From Hemileia vastatrix (Eukaryota; Basidiomycota; Pucciniomycetes; Pucciniales; Zaghouaniaceae), in contig JASXTE010000010.1 in assembly GCA_030280995.1 (NCBI GenBank), positions 22,824,823 through 22,888,822 of the forward strand: a stretch of 64,000 nucleotides of DNA. The letters run 5' to 3'. Below are positions 22,283-33,003 of this stretch, in pieces; position 1 is the stretch's first letter, and the number at the start of each line of letters is the position of its first letter. Under the pieces are notes generated by a model. That model was not told the DNA's origin. It did not search any database and saw nothing but the letters and a program-made list of their open reading frames with translations. Position numbers and translations under genes: made by a program.

Positions 22283-22415
22283 CAGTTTAAAGTCATAGAG
22301 GACTAGAACCTGTGAAGAAAAACCAATGCTAGGGTTCAGCCAAATTAAGAGAAGGGGTTGAAAACAGACAATCTGGGGTAACTGTTAATAGAGCAGCCAG
22401 CCCATCAGTCACCCC
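22283..22415. repeat. H2-H3 module, copy 2 next to pol
   Basis: H2 at 22283 (AGTC/GACT intact), linker with AGGGTTCAGCC, and H3 at 22374-22415 (GGGGTAACTG with CAGTCACCCC). A degenerate H2 copy follows at 22533, just past the pol end. Confidence 0.75.
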
Positions 22416-22553
22416 CACACTTGCCAAGGCAAAATCTAGAAGCCCCACCCATGGGTACCTTCTAACAAAAGTTTCCAACAAAACAGATTCACAGCATCAC
22501 CACAAAAAAATCCAAAATTAAAAGATTGTCCATAGTTTATCCTCGTTTCAGAG

Positions 22554-23555
22554 TCAATCTTCTTCACTTCTTGTGCCTCTAGGGTAAAATCTCTTCACCT
22601 GATCAGCAGCCACTCTCTTCTTTAAGACTGCACCATCCAACTCTTCCAGAACATAAGAACCTCTAGACACCTGTTATCTGACTCTGTAAGGTCCATTCCA
22701 TCTTTCAGAAAACATCTTTCCCCACTGACTCTCCAAACTTCTATTATACACCAAAACCAGGCAACCAGGTTTAAAGGGATTCCTGAGTCTATGAGCTAAC
22801 TTCTTGTCCCAGTATCTGACTGATTGATTTCTTATCTTCATCATCATAGAGTATGCCTTCTCTTGACATTCCTCTTTACATTCTAACTGTTGCATCCTGG
22901 CACAGAGCAAATCTTCTGTTGAGCACACATCATCCCAATAAATTCCAAGATAGGAGACGGCTTCCAAATCCACTGGGAGAACAGCTTTCTGACCAAACAT
23001 TAATTCATAATGATAATAGCCAGTTTTCCTTTTCACAGTGACCCTATCAGCAAATAAAACCAAGGGTAAATAATACCTCCATTTTTCAGCAATATCTCCA
23101 CACATCTTGACCAAAGCATTCTTGATAACTTGATGGCCTCTTTCAACCATGCCTTCTGCTTCAGGATAATAAGGTGTAGCCACCCTGACTTTAGAACCAA
23201 TACTTGCCACAGCTTCTTTGAATTCAGCTCCAAACTCTGGCCCACCATCATCAGTCACCAACTTTATTAACCCATATCTAAATACCCATTCCTTCTTCAA
23301 AAAGTCTGCCACATTTTTGGACGTCAAATTAACCAGAGGCGCTGCCTCCACCCAACCAGACAAATCATCCCTGGCAACAATCAAGCATTTATACCTGCCC
23401 TCTTTAATATGGACAGCATCCAAACTGACTCTTCCAAACACAGTTGATTCACCAGTAGCACGGCCAACCTCTTTAGGTTTCAAGTGACTTCTTCTTTGAC
23501 ATTCTTCACAAGATTGAACCAACCCTGCACAGCCAACTTCATACCTGGCCACCAA
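22554..23555 (-). pseudogene. G3 integrase
   Basis: SCEECQRRSHLKPKE completes the zinc finger begun in the upstream frame. Catalytic motifs are SLDAVHIKEG, LVTDDGGPEFGAEF and YYPEAEGMVERGHQVIK, with all three acidic residues present. WNGPYRVR is the GPY module; there is no chromodomain. TAA at 22674-22676 interrupts the tail, and the frame then runs on to TGA at 22554-22556. G4 reads through this point, so the stop is a private lesion. A one-base slip near 23530 splits it from the upstream frame. Confidence 0.85.
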
Positions 23556-24949
23556 AATCTGTCAGCTACTCTTCTATAAGTCTCCCCAAAGCCTCTATGA
23601 CCAAGGTCTTCATGCAAAGACTTCAACACCAACTCTTTACCCTTCTTCTGAGTCACCACAACTTGAGGATTTGGATGTCTCCTCCTCATCAACCTTCTTC
23701 CTGACACATAGAATCCAGGACCTCTCCTCTTGATTGCCAGCCAAGTATTATCATAAAAAATATCTGGCCTCTCCAAGGTAAACATATATTCAACCAAAAT
23801 AAAATAAAACCCAGTTTGACCCCAGGTCTCATCTTCAAAGTCCAACAAAACAACATACAAGGGTACAACCCTATCATCAAAATCACCAGTGTGCACATGA
23901 GCAACACGACTGGCCCATCCAGGACACCAATCCCTAAACTTTGGTAAATCCCTTCCCTTCCACTGAATCTTGTGAGAGTCCAGTTCACTAACAAAAGGAC
24001 CATTTTCCAAATTTGAGCCATCCCAAACAACAGCCCCATCTTCATCAACAAAAACATCCTGATCACCAGAGTAAAGATCAGAACTGTCCAGTTTAACCTC
24101 TTGGGGGAGGAGAGAACAATCATCCAGTTTATACTCATAGGGGAGGAGACAACAACCTTCTAGTTTAGCCTCGTGGTGGAGGAGAGAAAAGTCTTCAGCA
24201 CCCTTTGTGCTGGACCTAACAACTGGGACATCTTCGTCAAACTCTTCAGGATAAGAATCTTCATCTGTGGGCAGTCTCCTAGATAATCCATCTGGAATTG
24301 TAAAAGTTTTACCTGGCTTGTGCACCAGGTCAATATAAAAATGTTGAATAAATGCCACCCACTTAGTCGTTGGAGCATTTGGAAGACTAGGTGTGTTGAT
24401 CATTTGAAACAGAGATTTAGCATCCACCTGCAGCTCAAAATGCTTCCCCCACAAAACAGTTTGTAGCTTCTTCAAATTTTTCGCTACACCACACAATTCC
24501 AACTTTGGCTGAGAATACCTAGATTCCACCTCATTAAAAACCACAGACTCATACATTACTGGCCTGACCTTCCCAGCTTAATCTTCCTGAGACAAAACAG
24601 CACCAGCAGCAATATAACTTGATTCCACCTCCAGATAAATTTTTCCAGCTTCTCTACCATAATCCAACTTGTGAAGAATAATATCTTCACCCACCACCTT
24701 CTTCAACTTCCGAAAAGCCTCTTCACACTCTTCAGTCCATTCCCACTCTGCCTCTTTCCTGGTCAACCGCTTTAAAGGTGATGCCAACAAAGAAAAATCT
24801 TTAATAAAAATCCTGACACACACACAAACTCCCAAAAATCCTCTGACTTCAGTAGTATTTTTAGGCCTTGGCCATGACTGAGTTTTATTAACCTTCTTCT
24901 TTTCCATAATCCTCCCTTCTTTACATACCACATGACCAATAATTTCCAT
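23480..24949 (-). pseudogene. G3 RNase H, spacer with 12-residue repeats, start of integrase
   Basis: The frame starts in RT connection (TEVRGFLGVCVCVRIFIKDF). TAA at 24578, where G4 has a Lys codon, breaks RNase H. RNase H shows YSQPKLELCGVAKNLKKLQ and LQVDAKSL, then PDGLSRR. The spacer has three 12-residue repeats, EAKL, EYKL and EVKL (24089-24190), which are translated copies of the H2 motif. LHEDLGHRGFGETYRRVADRFWWPG is the integrase zinc-finger His pair. Confidence 0.8.
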
Positions 24950-24958
24950 ATCCAGAAC

Positions 24959-25918
24959 TCAACAACAAAACTTTGACCCAGAAATGGTCAAACCAGCTTC
25001 TTCAATTCTAAAAAATACTCTCTCTAGAGTAATTGCATATTCCCAAACAAATCTCCTTATAGCTGGGCTCTCTTTCAGCACTTCATTTCCATAATCAGTG
25101 GAGGGTCCTTTAATTCCACCATCATAAATAAAAATACCAGCATGAGTAGGAACCTCATCCTGTAAAATCCAAGCCATTTGTGCTTGATAAACTGCTAATG
25201 AATTAGTTGCTCCTTGAGGCAACCTAGTGAGCTGAAATCTCCCCAGAGGAGTCTCAAATGTTTTGAGTGGCTGTGAATTAATGTGAAATTCCCTTTCATC
25301 ATAACCACCCAAAATATCACACAAACCATAACACACCCTTCCAGAAGAGGCTTCCACAAAGTCTTCTGCACTTGGAGGCATCTCCACATCCTTGATAGTA
25401 ACTCTATTCAGGGCTCAAAGATCATGTACCACCCTGAGCTTTCCATTCTGCTTTTTAACACAGAAAACCGGAATTGAGTAACTAGAATTTGATTTTTCAT
25501 ACAATCCAGTCCTGACTCTTTCCCTAACAATCTCCACAAAATCATCCTGGATAGCAACAGGAATTGAAATAGGTTTGATTTGCCAAGGTTCATGACAAAC
25601 CACAGGAATAAAGTAAGGTTCCCCATAATAGTGTTTTAATACACCCCTTTCCTCTTCAACAAATGCCACCGCCTTCTCCCTTAGCAAAATAATGTGCAAC
25701 AACAACTTTTTTACCTCCTCAGACAACCAACCATAAGGACCAAAATTAACAACCTTCAACCTTTCCATCCTCACTCTAGCTGTTTCCTCAAAATCAGGAG
25801 GATTCTTCACCAGAGGAGTACAATACCGATCTCTTGACAACAGAGGTCTCTTCAACAGAGGATTCAAACCTACAGGCATAGGCTCATTGAAAGGCCTAAT
25901 CTTCTGTGCCACCTTCTT
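24959..25918 (-). pseudogene. G3 reverse transcriptase
   Basis: The motifs run PVFCVKKQNGKLRVVHDL, stop (TGA 25415-25417), ALNRVTIKD, YGLCDILGGYDEREF, TRLPQGATNSLAVYQ and the catalytic region IFIYDGGIKGP (a YDD-type box, here YDG). The stop replaces the near-universal Arg of HDLRALN; CGA to TGA is a CpG transition. A second TGA lies at 24959. The last acidic residue of the YDD-type box appears lost (Gly), so the RT would be inactive. Confidence 0.8.
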
Positions 25919-26809
25919 TTATTTTGAGGCTCTACCGTCAACTTGAGGGATCTTCAGGACATCTTCCTCACCAGACCTGGAACAAAAACCAAGGGTTTCC
26001 CCATTTCTCACATGTGTGGCCAAGGTAATGTTTTTGAAAGGTGTAGAAGAAACCCAAGCAGTGCACAATTTGGAGGACTTACTTTTACTCCCCAATTTCA
26101 CTACTCCAAAGATTTTCTGCAATTTCACATCTTCATCTTCACTTCCATCTACCAAATCTTCAAATCTTGATTCATCTTCTGAATCACATCTTCTAAAAAT
26201 GTGCAGTTTATCCTCATGCAGGAGGCCCAAAACTGGATCTTTCTGATCTTCATTCTTCAAAAATTTGTGCAGTTTAACCTCTTGCTGGAGGCCCAAAAAT
26301 TGATCTTCATGATCTTCACAAAAATATTTTGAATATTCTTTTTCTATTATCTTCAGATTTTTTTCTTGATTTTCTTGAATTATCTTGAAATTTTTCTTTT
26401 CTTTTCTTGGGTTTTCTTCTTTCCTACAAAAATAACCAGGGGTTTCCCCAATGCTCACAGACATGGCCAAGGTAATGTTTTTGAAAGGTGTAGAAGAAAC
26501 CCTAGCGGTGCACAATTGGGAGGACTTGCTTTTAGACCCCAATCTCACCACCCCACAGATTTTCCACATATCTTTCAATAAAGATATATAACCCATCTTA
26601 CTTTTTGAACTTGAATTAAAATTAATTGAAAATCTTGAGAAAGAACAGAGACTTGGTAAAAAAGTTGAAGAATACTTGCAGAGAAGAGAACCATTAAAAA
26701 TAGAAAGTTGAAAATACACTTGGTATATCTCCAAGGGAGCTGACCTACTACAACCTGGGATTTCCTCATCTTGAGGAGAGGTTGTAGCACTTGGGTGATC
26801 AGCCCTCAT
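25919..26809 (-). pseudogene. G3 protease-RT linker ORF with internal duplication
   Basis: This 296-codon frame lies between protease and RT and ends at TAA 25919, in phase with RT. I do not recognise a domain. It contains a 47-residue segment twice (CGVVRLGSKSKSSQLCT... and FGVVKLGSKSKSSKLCT...), about 450 bp apart. Between them are a Lys/Glu-rich stretch and two HEDKL/QEVKL elements, translated H2 motifs at 26204 and 26270. It may be a tether region of the polyprotein; the function is unknown. Confidence 0.5.
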
Positions 26810-26952
26810 TACTCTAAAAAAGACAGACTTTCACTAGAGCCTGAGCCACACTCCAAAAATTTAGAGGCGGCACCCACTTCTTTTCTTCTCCTGCAACAAT
26901 CCATGCATTGACACATGGACAACAAACTAGGCCTGGCTTCCCAGCCATCATC

Positions 26953-27762
26953 TCAAGGAGATGACAACCTCATGTGAAGCCTTCTTTTGTCTTCACCAGT
27001 CAACTCCAAACTGATTCCCATGTCAAATTGGTAACCAATTCCTGCTTGAAAATCCATCAAGAGTGGCCCACCCAAAACAGCTTTAACATTACCTTTAGTA
27101 ATGTAAAAATGAGCCTTTTTGGAGGCTCCACCGACATCCAACTTCACAAATTTGGAGGTTCCCATCAACTCAGTGACATTACCACCAATACCTCTCAAAT
27201 TCCCACCAATACCAGTTTTTATGGGGAGGCCCAAATGAGTAGCCTCAAACAAGGAATTCAGGTTGATCTGAGAACCTGAATCCACCAATGCCCTAGCCTC
27301 CCTGCCATTCAGAGTGAAGTTGACATATCCCAGAGGAGCAGAAAAATGAGTTTCCAACCCCTCTCCAAACTTTTCAGCAGAATCACATATGTATTCTACC
27401 TCTCCAGAAGACACTCTTCTTCTGGTCAACAACTTCTTTTGTCTATCAGCCAACCCAGGACTGATAGCATAAAATTCCCCATAAGTAAGGGAAACCTGAC
27501 CCTGGTTCATCCTTTCCAGAACAGAGTCCATAACATTAGTTTGAAAAGCAACTACTGGCCTCTCAAAGTGAGCCCTTGGCTTCACTACCTTAGTCCTGGA
27601 AGATTCTTGAGGACCAGAACCACCAACAGATTTTCCATCAACAGGAATCAAACCAGATCCCTCACCAGAACCTCTAACTCCGGCAGGCCTTGGAAATGAA
27701 GCCAAAGGAACATCCTCCTCAGAGTCAGAATCCACATCCATGGGAATTGGCTCTCCATTCAT
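26953..27762 (-). CDS. G3 aspartic protease
   Basis: An intact 269-codon frame whose ATG overlaps the Gag stop as ATGA (27759-27762), in the -1 frame. The first third is acidic and Ser-rich. REARALVDSGSQINL is the active-site DSG loop and KAVLGGPLLMDF the later hydrophobic-G-G segment of retropepsins. It would cleave Gag and Pol. The ATGA overlap suggests reinitiation or a -1 shift; no clear slippery heptamer was seen. Confidence 0.75.
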   Translation of the reverse strand: MNGEPIPMDVDSDSEEDVPLASFPRPAGVRGSGEGSGLIPVDGKSVGGSGPQESSRTKVVKPRAHFERPVVAFQTNVMDSVLERMNQGQVSLTYGEFYAISPGLADRQKKLLTRRRVSSGEVEYICDSAEKFGEGLETHFSAPLGYVNFTLNGREARALVDSGSQINLNSLFEATHLGLPIKTGIGGNLRGIGGNVTELMGTSKFVKLDVGGASKKAHFYITKGNVKAVLGGPLLMDFQAGIGYQFDMGISLELTGEDKRRLHMRLSSP

Positions 27763-29189
27763 GTCCAATGCACCAAAGCTAGGGGGTCCATATTAGCAAT
27801 CCCCTTCTGCATCTTGTACAGCTCTTCCTTGCTGTACTCCCTTATAGCTGCACCCAGCTTAGGATCTGCCTTAGAAGCCTTAGGCTTTGGTTGGACCTGA
27901 GAGCTACTCTTAGGCCTTCCCACCTTTCCTGCCTCTACATCATAGACACCAGCCAAGCATACACCACTTGACTGTCTGCCACAAGAATATAATTCCAACC
28001 CACCAAAGTAAGTAGAAAAAGAGACTTTTTTAACCTCCTTCCCTTTTCCCTTGACATCATCATCTTCCTTAATAGAAGATTTCCCCTGATCAGGAATCTC
28101 CCCAAACCTTGGTCTCCTCTGATTGAGACCAGCCCTTCTCCTGACCAAATCAACAGGAGCCTGCCCCTCACTGGGCTTCACAAATTGACCATCAGGGAAC
28201 TTAAACACCCTTCCATCAAACTCCACCTTTCCCTCTGACACATCTCTGTTCAGAGCCCAACAATCATTGGACTTATGTCCCCTCCTACCGCAATAAGAGC
28301 AAACCCAAGTATCACTCCTACCAGCCCGCTTGTCAAAATCTCTGGGCTGAGGAGGAGCCTTATTGGCCTTCTTAGCCTCCTGCACAAAAATGTGTAGCTG
28401 TTTTGTCAAGTCAGCTAACTGTTCCACCATTGGGTCCCTCTCCTGTTTAGGAACCTTCACCATATTCTTTTCTTCCTTCTTTACTCTGCTCTCCTCTTCA
28501 GCCAAAGCCTCACTGACTTTGCTGAGATACTTGGCACACCCCTCTTGATAGGTGTCCACCACCAATAAATTCAAATGGGCCTCCACTGCCTCCTTCACCT
28601 TTTCCAAGGCAGGCAACATCTGGTCTCCATTAGAAAGAGTCTTCATTAAGTCCTTCCTTGATAGCTCCTTCAACACATCCATCCTGACATCTCTAGCCAG
28701 GGCAGACCAAAAAACATCTTTGGCAGCATTTTCATGTGCCAGCTCCTCTACTTCCACCAAGTATTCCACCACAGGATCAAACTGTAGGAGAAACTTCCTG
28801 TAACTATGCAAGTTACCAACTCCACCAAAAGACTGGCATTCACTGTCAACCTTGTTCAGATCCACCATAGTGAACCTGACACCCCATCTATCTACCATCT
28901 CCCTACACAGTAGCTTCCAATCCCTATTCTTGTAGCCAGGCATGGCCACAACCTCCTTCTCCACTGCTCTATCACCAATGAAGAAGATAATTTGCTTCAC
29001 CATGTCTAGGTAAGAAGCACCATCCACAACTGAAGCAGTTTCATACTTCTCCAGAAACCACTTCACATCTTCACCATTAAACTTGGTACCATCCCAAGTT
29101 TTAATCCTTACACATTCCCCAACCATCACAGAAAAAGGACCTTCCCCCCCACTGACAGTCACCACAGGAATAGAAGAACCAGAAGCCAT
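27759..29189 (-). CDS. G3 Gag
   Basis: An intact 476-residue frame. ATG 29189 (MASGSS) is preferred; the frame is open six codons further upstream but only to a GTG. The capsid part (KTWDGTKFNGEDVKWFLEKYE, VGNLHSYRKFLLQFD) is followed by a Lys/Glu-rich helix and a CCHC knuckle CSYCGRRGHKSNDC at about residue 300. The C-terminus is basic. Gag forms the particle and binds genomic RNA. This is the only full-length core gene left in G3, in contrast to its broken pol. Confidence 0.8.
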   Translation of the reverse strand: MASGSSIPVVTVSGGEGPFSVMVGECVRIKTWDGTKFNGEDVKWFLEKYETASVVDGASYLDMVKQIIFFIGDRAVEKEVVAMPGYKNRDWKLLCREMVDRWGVRFTMVDLNKVDSECQSFGGVGNLHSYRKFLLQFDPVVEYLVEVEELAHENAAKDVFWSALARDVRMDVLKELSRKDLMKTLSNGDQMLPALEKVKEAVEAHLNLLVVDTYQEGCAKYLSKVSEALAEEESRVKKEEKNMVKVPKQERDPMVEQLADLTKQLHIFVQEAKKANKAPPQPRDFDKRAGRSDTWVCSYCGRRGHKSNDCWALNRDVSEGKVEFDGRVFKFPDGQFVKPSEGQAPVDLVRRRAGLNQRRPRFGEIPDQGKSSIKEDDDVKGKGKEVKKVSFSTYFGGLELYSCGRQSSGVCLAGVYDVEAGKVGRPKSSSQVQPKPKASKADPKLGAAIREYSKEELYKMQKGIANMDPLALVHWT

Positions 29190-29280
29190 TCTTTCAGTAC
29201 AAATCACCAGAAAGGGCCAATCAAAGACAACAGAGATTCCAAAGAACTAGAAGATCCGACCCCATGTTGGGCACCCTAAA
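29190..29280 (-). promoter_or_regulatory. G3 leader and primer-binding region
   Basis: On the minus strand the LTR end TGTCTACA is followed by TTTAGGGTGCCCAACATGG, the expected place of the tRNA primer-binding site. The tRNA species was not identified. Confidence 0.5.
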
Positions 29281-30333
29281 TGTAGACAATCCTATAGTAC
29301 TAGCTATAGGCCTTGGCCAAGGGAGTTGGAGTAAAACCAGAGAGAAAAACCCCTGTCCCTTTAGAAAAATAAGTGAGGTTTACCTGCTACAGTAAATTGG
29401 TTCCTGTTTACAAAAAGCCCCTTTTCCAATACACTTGACTTCCTGATCATTCAAGAAAGTAGTCTCCAGACGGACTACCAAACCAAAGAACTGAAATGTA
29501 GACCAATGTCCACACCAGAGAAAGCAATAATACTAGATGTAGGTTTCAAATCCACACCAGAGACAGCAATAATACTTGATGTAGGTTGTGAATCATGAAG
29601 AACTCACTTTGAAACAAACACTGCCAATTGTGGCCAGAAAACAGTGAAAACTGAGTGAGGAACAAGGATATCACCTCCGGATGGTTGTATGATAATTAGA
29701 GTTTTCCCAAACTGTCTTATTCACTATATACACACAGACTACTAAGAGCCCATGCACACCCACAAATTTGGCGTTCCTGACTGCCAAATTTCATAAAACC
29801 TCCCTAGAAACGCTTCCCATCCCTCTAGCACTGAGGCGGGCGGTCTGCCCAATGTTGGGAAGCCTGCCTGAAGCCGCCTGACCACCCTGAAGCCAGAAAA
29901 CCACCAAAAACACCCAAAATACTTAGAAAAATTATCTACAACTACTAAAACCCTTAAAACACATAATTAGGCTATAAAAACATTGTGACATGAAATGTAG
30001 AGAATATTTGGCTCATTCCAATGGTACTAAGCACTTAACCCTAAGACCTAAGGTTAGCCAGTAAAACACAAAAAACAAAATTCAACAGCAATCTTTTAAA
30101 ATGAAAAATGAGAAATCATCCCCCAAATACTTAAGCTATGAAAAATATCCAGAGTACATAAAATACAGAGAAAAACCGGGGCTATCCAATGGTAGTACCC
30201 ACTTCTCCGTAGTCCCAATATTTTCTGCGTAATTCCAGAAAAACACCTAATTATTTAAACAATGCCATTCAAGGCATACCAAAATAACTCCAAATAAACC
30301 AACAAAGGGCTCCGCCAATGCAGGAAGACCACA
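29281..30333 (-). repeat. G3 5' LTR
   Basis: It pairs with 6639-7691. It carries the 42-bp repeat (29509, 29551) and the same GAGGCGGGCGGTCTGCC block, plus a short insertion near 29850 absent from the other copy. Left edge TGTAGACAATCC, right edge GACCACA. Confidence 0.85.
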
Positions 30334-30337
30334 ACGG

Positions 30338-31409
30338 CCTCCAACAAAGTCCAAGATGCTTATACAAGAAATTAAAGACTTCTTCACCTCCATATCATTC
30401 TTTCATAATCCTGAATATCCCTGTGTGTTTTCAAACAAATCTACTGATAATCCTGGTCACATCTTTATACATTTTGATGACCTTGTTATTTGTGGTAATG
30501 ATGTTACTCAAATCCAGGACAGTCTGAATGCTTATTTTGAAATGGATTATCAAGAAGATGTTTCATGGATATTAGGTATGAAGGTTTCTTTTAATAGGGA
30601 GAAGAAAGAATTTTTTCTGTCACAATCAATTTATATTTCTAATATGCTTCAAAAATATAACATGACCAACTGTAGACCAGCTTCAACACCTCCTGTGCCC
30701 AACACTAAATTAAAAATAAAACCTGATGATCAACAAGTTTTTGATTTCGATTACAGGAGGGAAATAGGACTCCTAAATTGCCTAGTCTCCTGTACTCAAC
30801 CTGATCTGTTTATGCGGCCAGTATGTTATCACAATTGTTGAACTCCCCCTCAAACAATCATGTACAACACTTTAAACATGTATTGTGATATCTTCAAAAA
30901 AAAAAAACTTTGGCTTGAAATTAGGCACCTCAAATAACTCTGAACTAATTGGTGATACAGATGCAGACTGGAGCTCATCTCCAACCTGTAAGTCAAAATC
31001 AGGGTCCTTGATATTTTTCAACAGTCTCTTGGGCTGGAATTCAAGTAAGCAACAAGTTGGGACCTTATCTACAACTGAATCTGAATACCAAACTATGTCT
31101 GAGGTAGGGCAAGATGTGGTTTGGTTTACTCAACTATTTACAGGTCTTAACTTATATCATGAAACTCTAACAATATTCAATGACAACCAAGGAGCAGTTG
31201 CTCTCATCAAAAATCCATTATATCAACACAGAAATCAACACATTATTAGGCATCTTCATTGGCTCAGTAAACTAGTCACCTGTGAAAAAGTCAAAATTTC
31301 ATATTTTTCAACTGCTGAAATGATTTCAAATCTTCTGAATAAGTCTTTATCTCGTCAAAAACATGATGAATTCTGCAAAGCCATTGGCCTATCTGATTTG
31401 CAGCATTGA
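30338..31409 (+). pseudogene. copia RT (3' part) and RNase H
   Basis: The gene resumes after the nested insertion with GLQQSPR, then IHFDDLVICGND (the YVDD box, here HFDD) and LGMKVSFNREKKEFFLSQ. A stop at 30841 separates RNase H, which keeps GDTDADWSSSP, TLSTTESEYQTMSE and NDNQGAVAL, and ends near SDLQH at 31409. RNase H alone is open for 174 codons. Confidence 0.8.
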
Positions 31410-31410
31410 G

Positions 31411-31423
31411 AATGGGGGGGGAG
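31411..31423 (+). promoter_or_regulatory. copia polypurine tract
   Basis: AATGGGGGGGGAG directly precedes the 3' LTR TG at 31424. Confidence 0.7.
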
Positions 31424-31960
31424 TGTTATTGGAATATTATTAGATTCAGAAGATTCTGATGATTATCATTCATTTATATATGTAAATATTAAATTACTTT
31501 TGCTTCCATAGCCTGGTTCTCTTTGCATATGCGGCTTAGTTTATCATAAAAAGGATATTCCTCTGTCCACTTATCAGCATATCCTTTCTTATTCTCTTTC
31601 ATCTTTTAATCTTGTCTTTATTAAATTTGACTTGACTCTTACTCTTTCATTAGTGTGGTGGAATATTCTTTTTCTTTACTCATTACTCATTAACTTTGAT
31701 TATCATTCCTCTGAAACAGGTATTTAATATTTATGTTAGTGTTCTCTTCATGCTTCAATGCATCTCCTTTCTTATTCTCTTTCATTTTTTATTCTTGTCT
31801 TTACAACATTTGACTTAACTCTTACTTATTATTTCTTTTTCTTACTCTTTCATTAGTGTGGCAGTATATTCTTTTTCTTTACTCATTACTTATTAACTTT
31901 GATTATCATTCCTCTGAACTAGGAATATTCCAAGCATATAATCCAATTCTTCCAAAAATT
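31424..31960 (+). repeat. copia 3' LTR
   Basis: It begins TGTTATTGGAATATTATTAG and aligns with the 5' LTR through CAAGCATATAATCCAATT. It has fewer internal sub-repeats than the 5' copy. The right flank holds a 27-bp perfect copy (31981-32007) of sequence left of the 5' LTR. Confidence 0.7.
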
Positions 31961-33003
31961 ACTCTTGTTGTTGGGGGTGCTACAACTAATAAACCCCACT
32001 TAAAACCCCAAACAGACATGAAGGAAGTGCATTTGTTCTATTAATTTAAGTAGTAAAAAGCTTACATTATTAAATCTAGAAAGTTTTGAAAATTGAAATA
32101 TATGAAAGCTGTAAGATTAAAAGATAAATTTTCTTCCCCAAAAATAAGGGGATATTTAAATTAATTTGCTGCTAGTTGCAGCAACTTTTCTTTTTAATTG
32201 TAAGCTCATTGGTATACTTTCAAGCTTCTTATTTTTGGTACTATTTTTTTCATTTTTTGGCTCTCTCTCAGCCAGTAAGAACATGGCTGGGAGAGAACCA
32301 AAGGAAGATTAAATTAAAACACTTTTTTTAATTGGTTTTGCTTTTTTTCCCTAAAAATGTGTAGCTTTCACCTTAGACATTGAGAATCTTGTAGTACTGT
32401 ATAAATTTCCTTTTGTGAGTTGCCCAAGATTGCGCTCCTAATTTTCTTTTATTATTTTTCTCCTTTATCTGACTGAAGATGAAATGAGCATACCTGTTGA
32501 GAATAGTGTGCTTGTAACTCTTCTGGAATATCCTTTGTATTCATTAGAATTGAAGAAGATCCTGCTTGAATGTAGTCATGCTAGCAAACAGAAAATTAGA
32601 AATATGATTTAGGAAAATAAGCCCATCTTTTGAATAAATTTTGTGAATGACTAGCTTGGTAGCTTGTAGCTTGATGAAATTGAACATCTGATATGAGACT
32701 TTATCTCTTTTTTGGACTTAAGTATTTGCGAGTGATAAAATCTTTGTAGCTTTCCTTTGGTTGTCTATCAGAAATAATCTGTTTATCATAGTTTAAGGAA
32801 CTCAATGATAAAATTTGTTCAATGTTAGGGTCAGTTTGAAATATCCTTTTAGTGCCTGTAAATTTTGTAAGTGTAGCAGATTCACATAATATGAAAAAAA
32901 GAGAGAATGAAATGGGATAAACATGATGTGATTCAGAAAATATGACAAATGATTTGTCTACTTTATTTTTGTCTAATTCCTTCTGTTAACACACAACCAT
33001 ATT
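31961..33003. other. non-genic stretch
   Basis: No gene was recognised. It contains a 16-bp-stem hairpin at 32259-32299 (CTCTCTCAGCCA against TGGCTGGGAGAG, two mismatches). Confidence 0.5.

Larger units (their letters stand above)
6639..30333 (-). mobile_element. G3: large Ty3/gypsy element with antisense genes, itself split by G1
   Basis: Two LTRs of about 1.05 kb (6639-7691 and 29281-30333) bound the element. Gag, protease and pol read right to left. The flanks are ACAG (6635-6638) and ACGG (30334-30337), a 4-bp target duplication with one change, inside the copia RT. Without G1 it is about 14.3 kb. Unusual parts lie between integrase and the 3' LTR: a hairpin-motif region, a 1.2-kb hexamer array, and two plus-strand Zn-cluster genes. 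Almost no CpG remains in its pol. Confidence 0.85.
3055..31960 (+). mobile_element. Ty1/copia LTR retrotransposon, decayed and split by nested gypsy elements
   Basis: Two related LTRs (3055-about 3672 and 31424-about 31960) flank copia-type gag, protease, integrase, RT and RNase H remnants in the plus orientation. The pol reading frame stops at ...LKKLLYS (6638) and resumes at GLQQSPR (30338). The left and right junction bases ACAG and ACGG mark the target site of the gypsy insertion. All coding parts carry stops and frameshifts, so this is the oldest layer of the nest. Confidence 0.85.

Noticed and set aside
21850..22296. Two minus-strand frames of 61 and 75 codons
   Set aside because: They read through the H1, H2 and H3 hairpins and are not conserved in G4.
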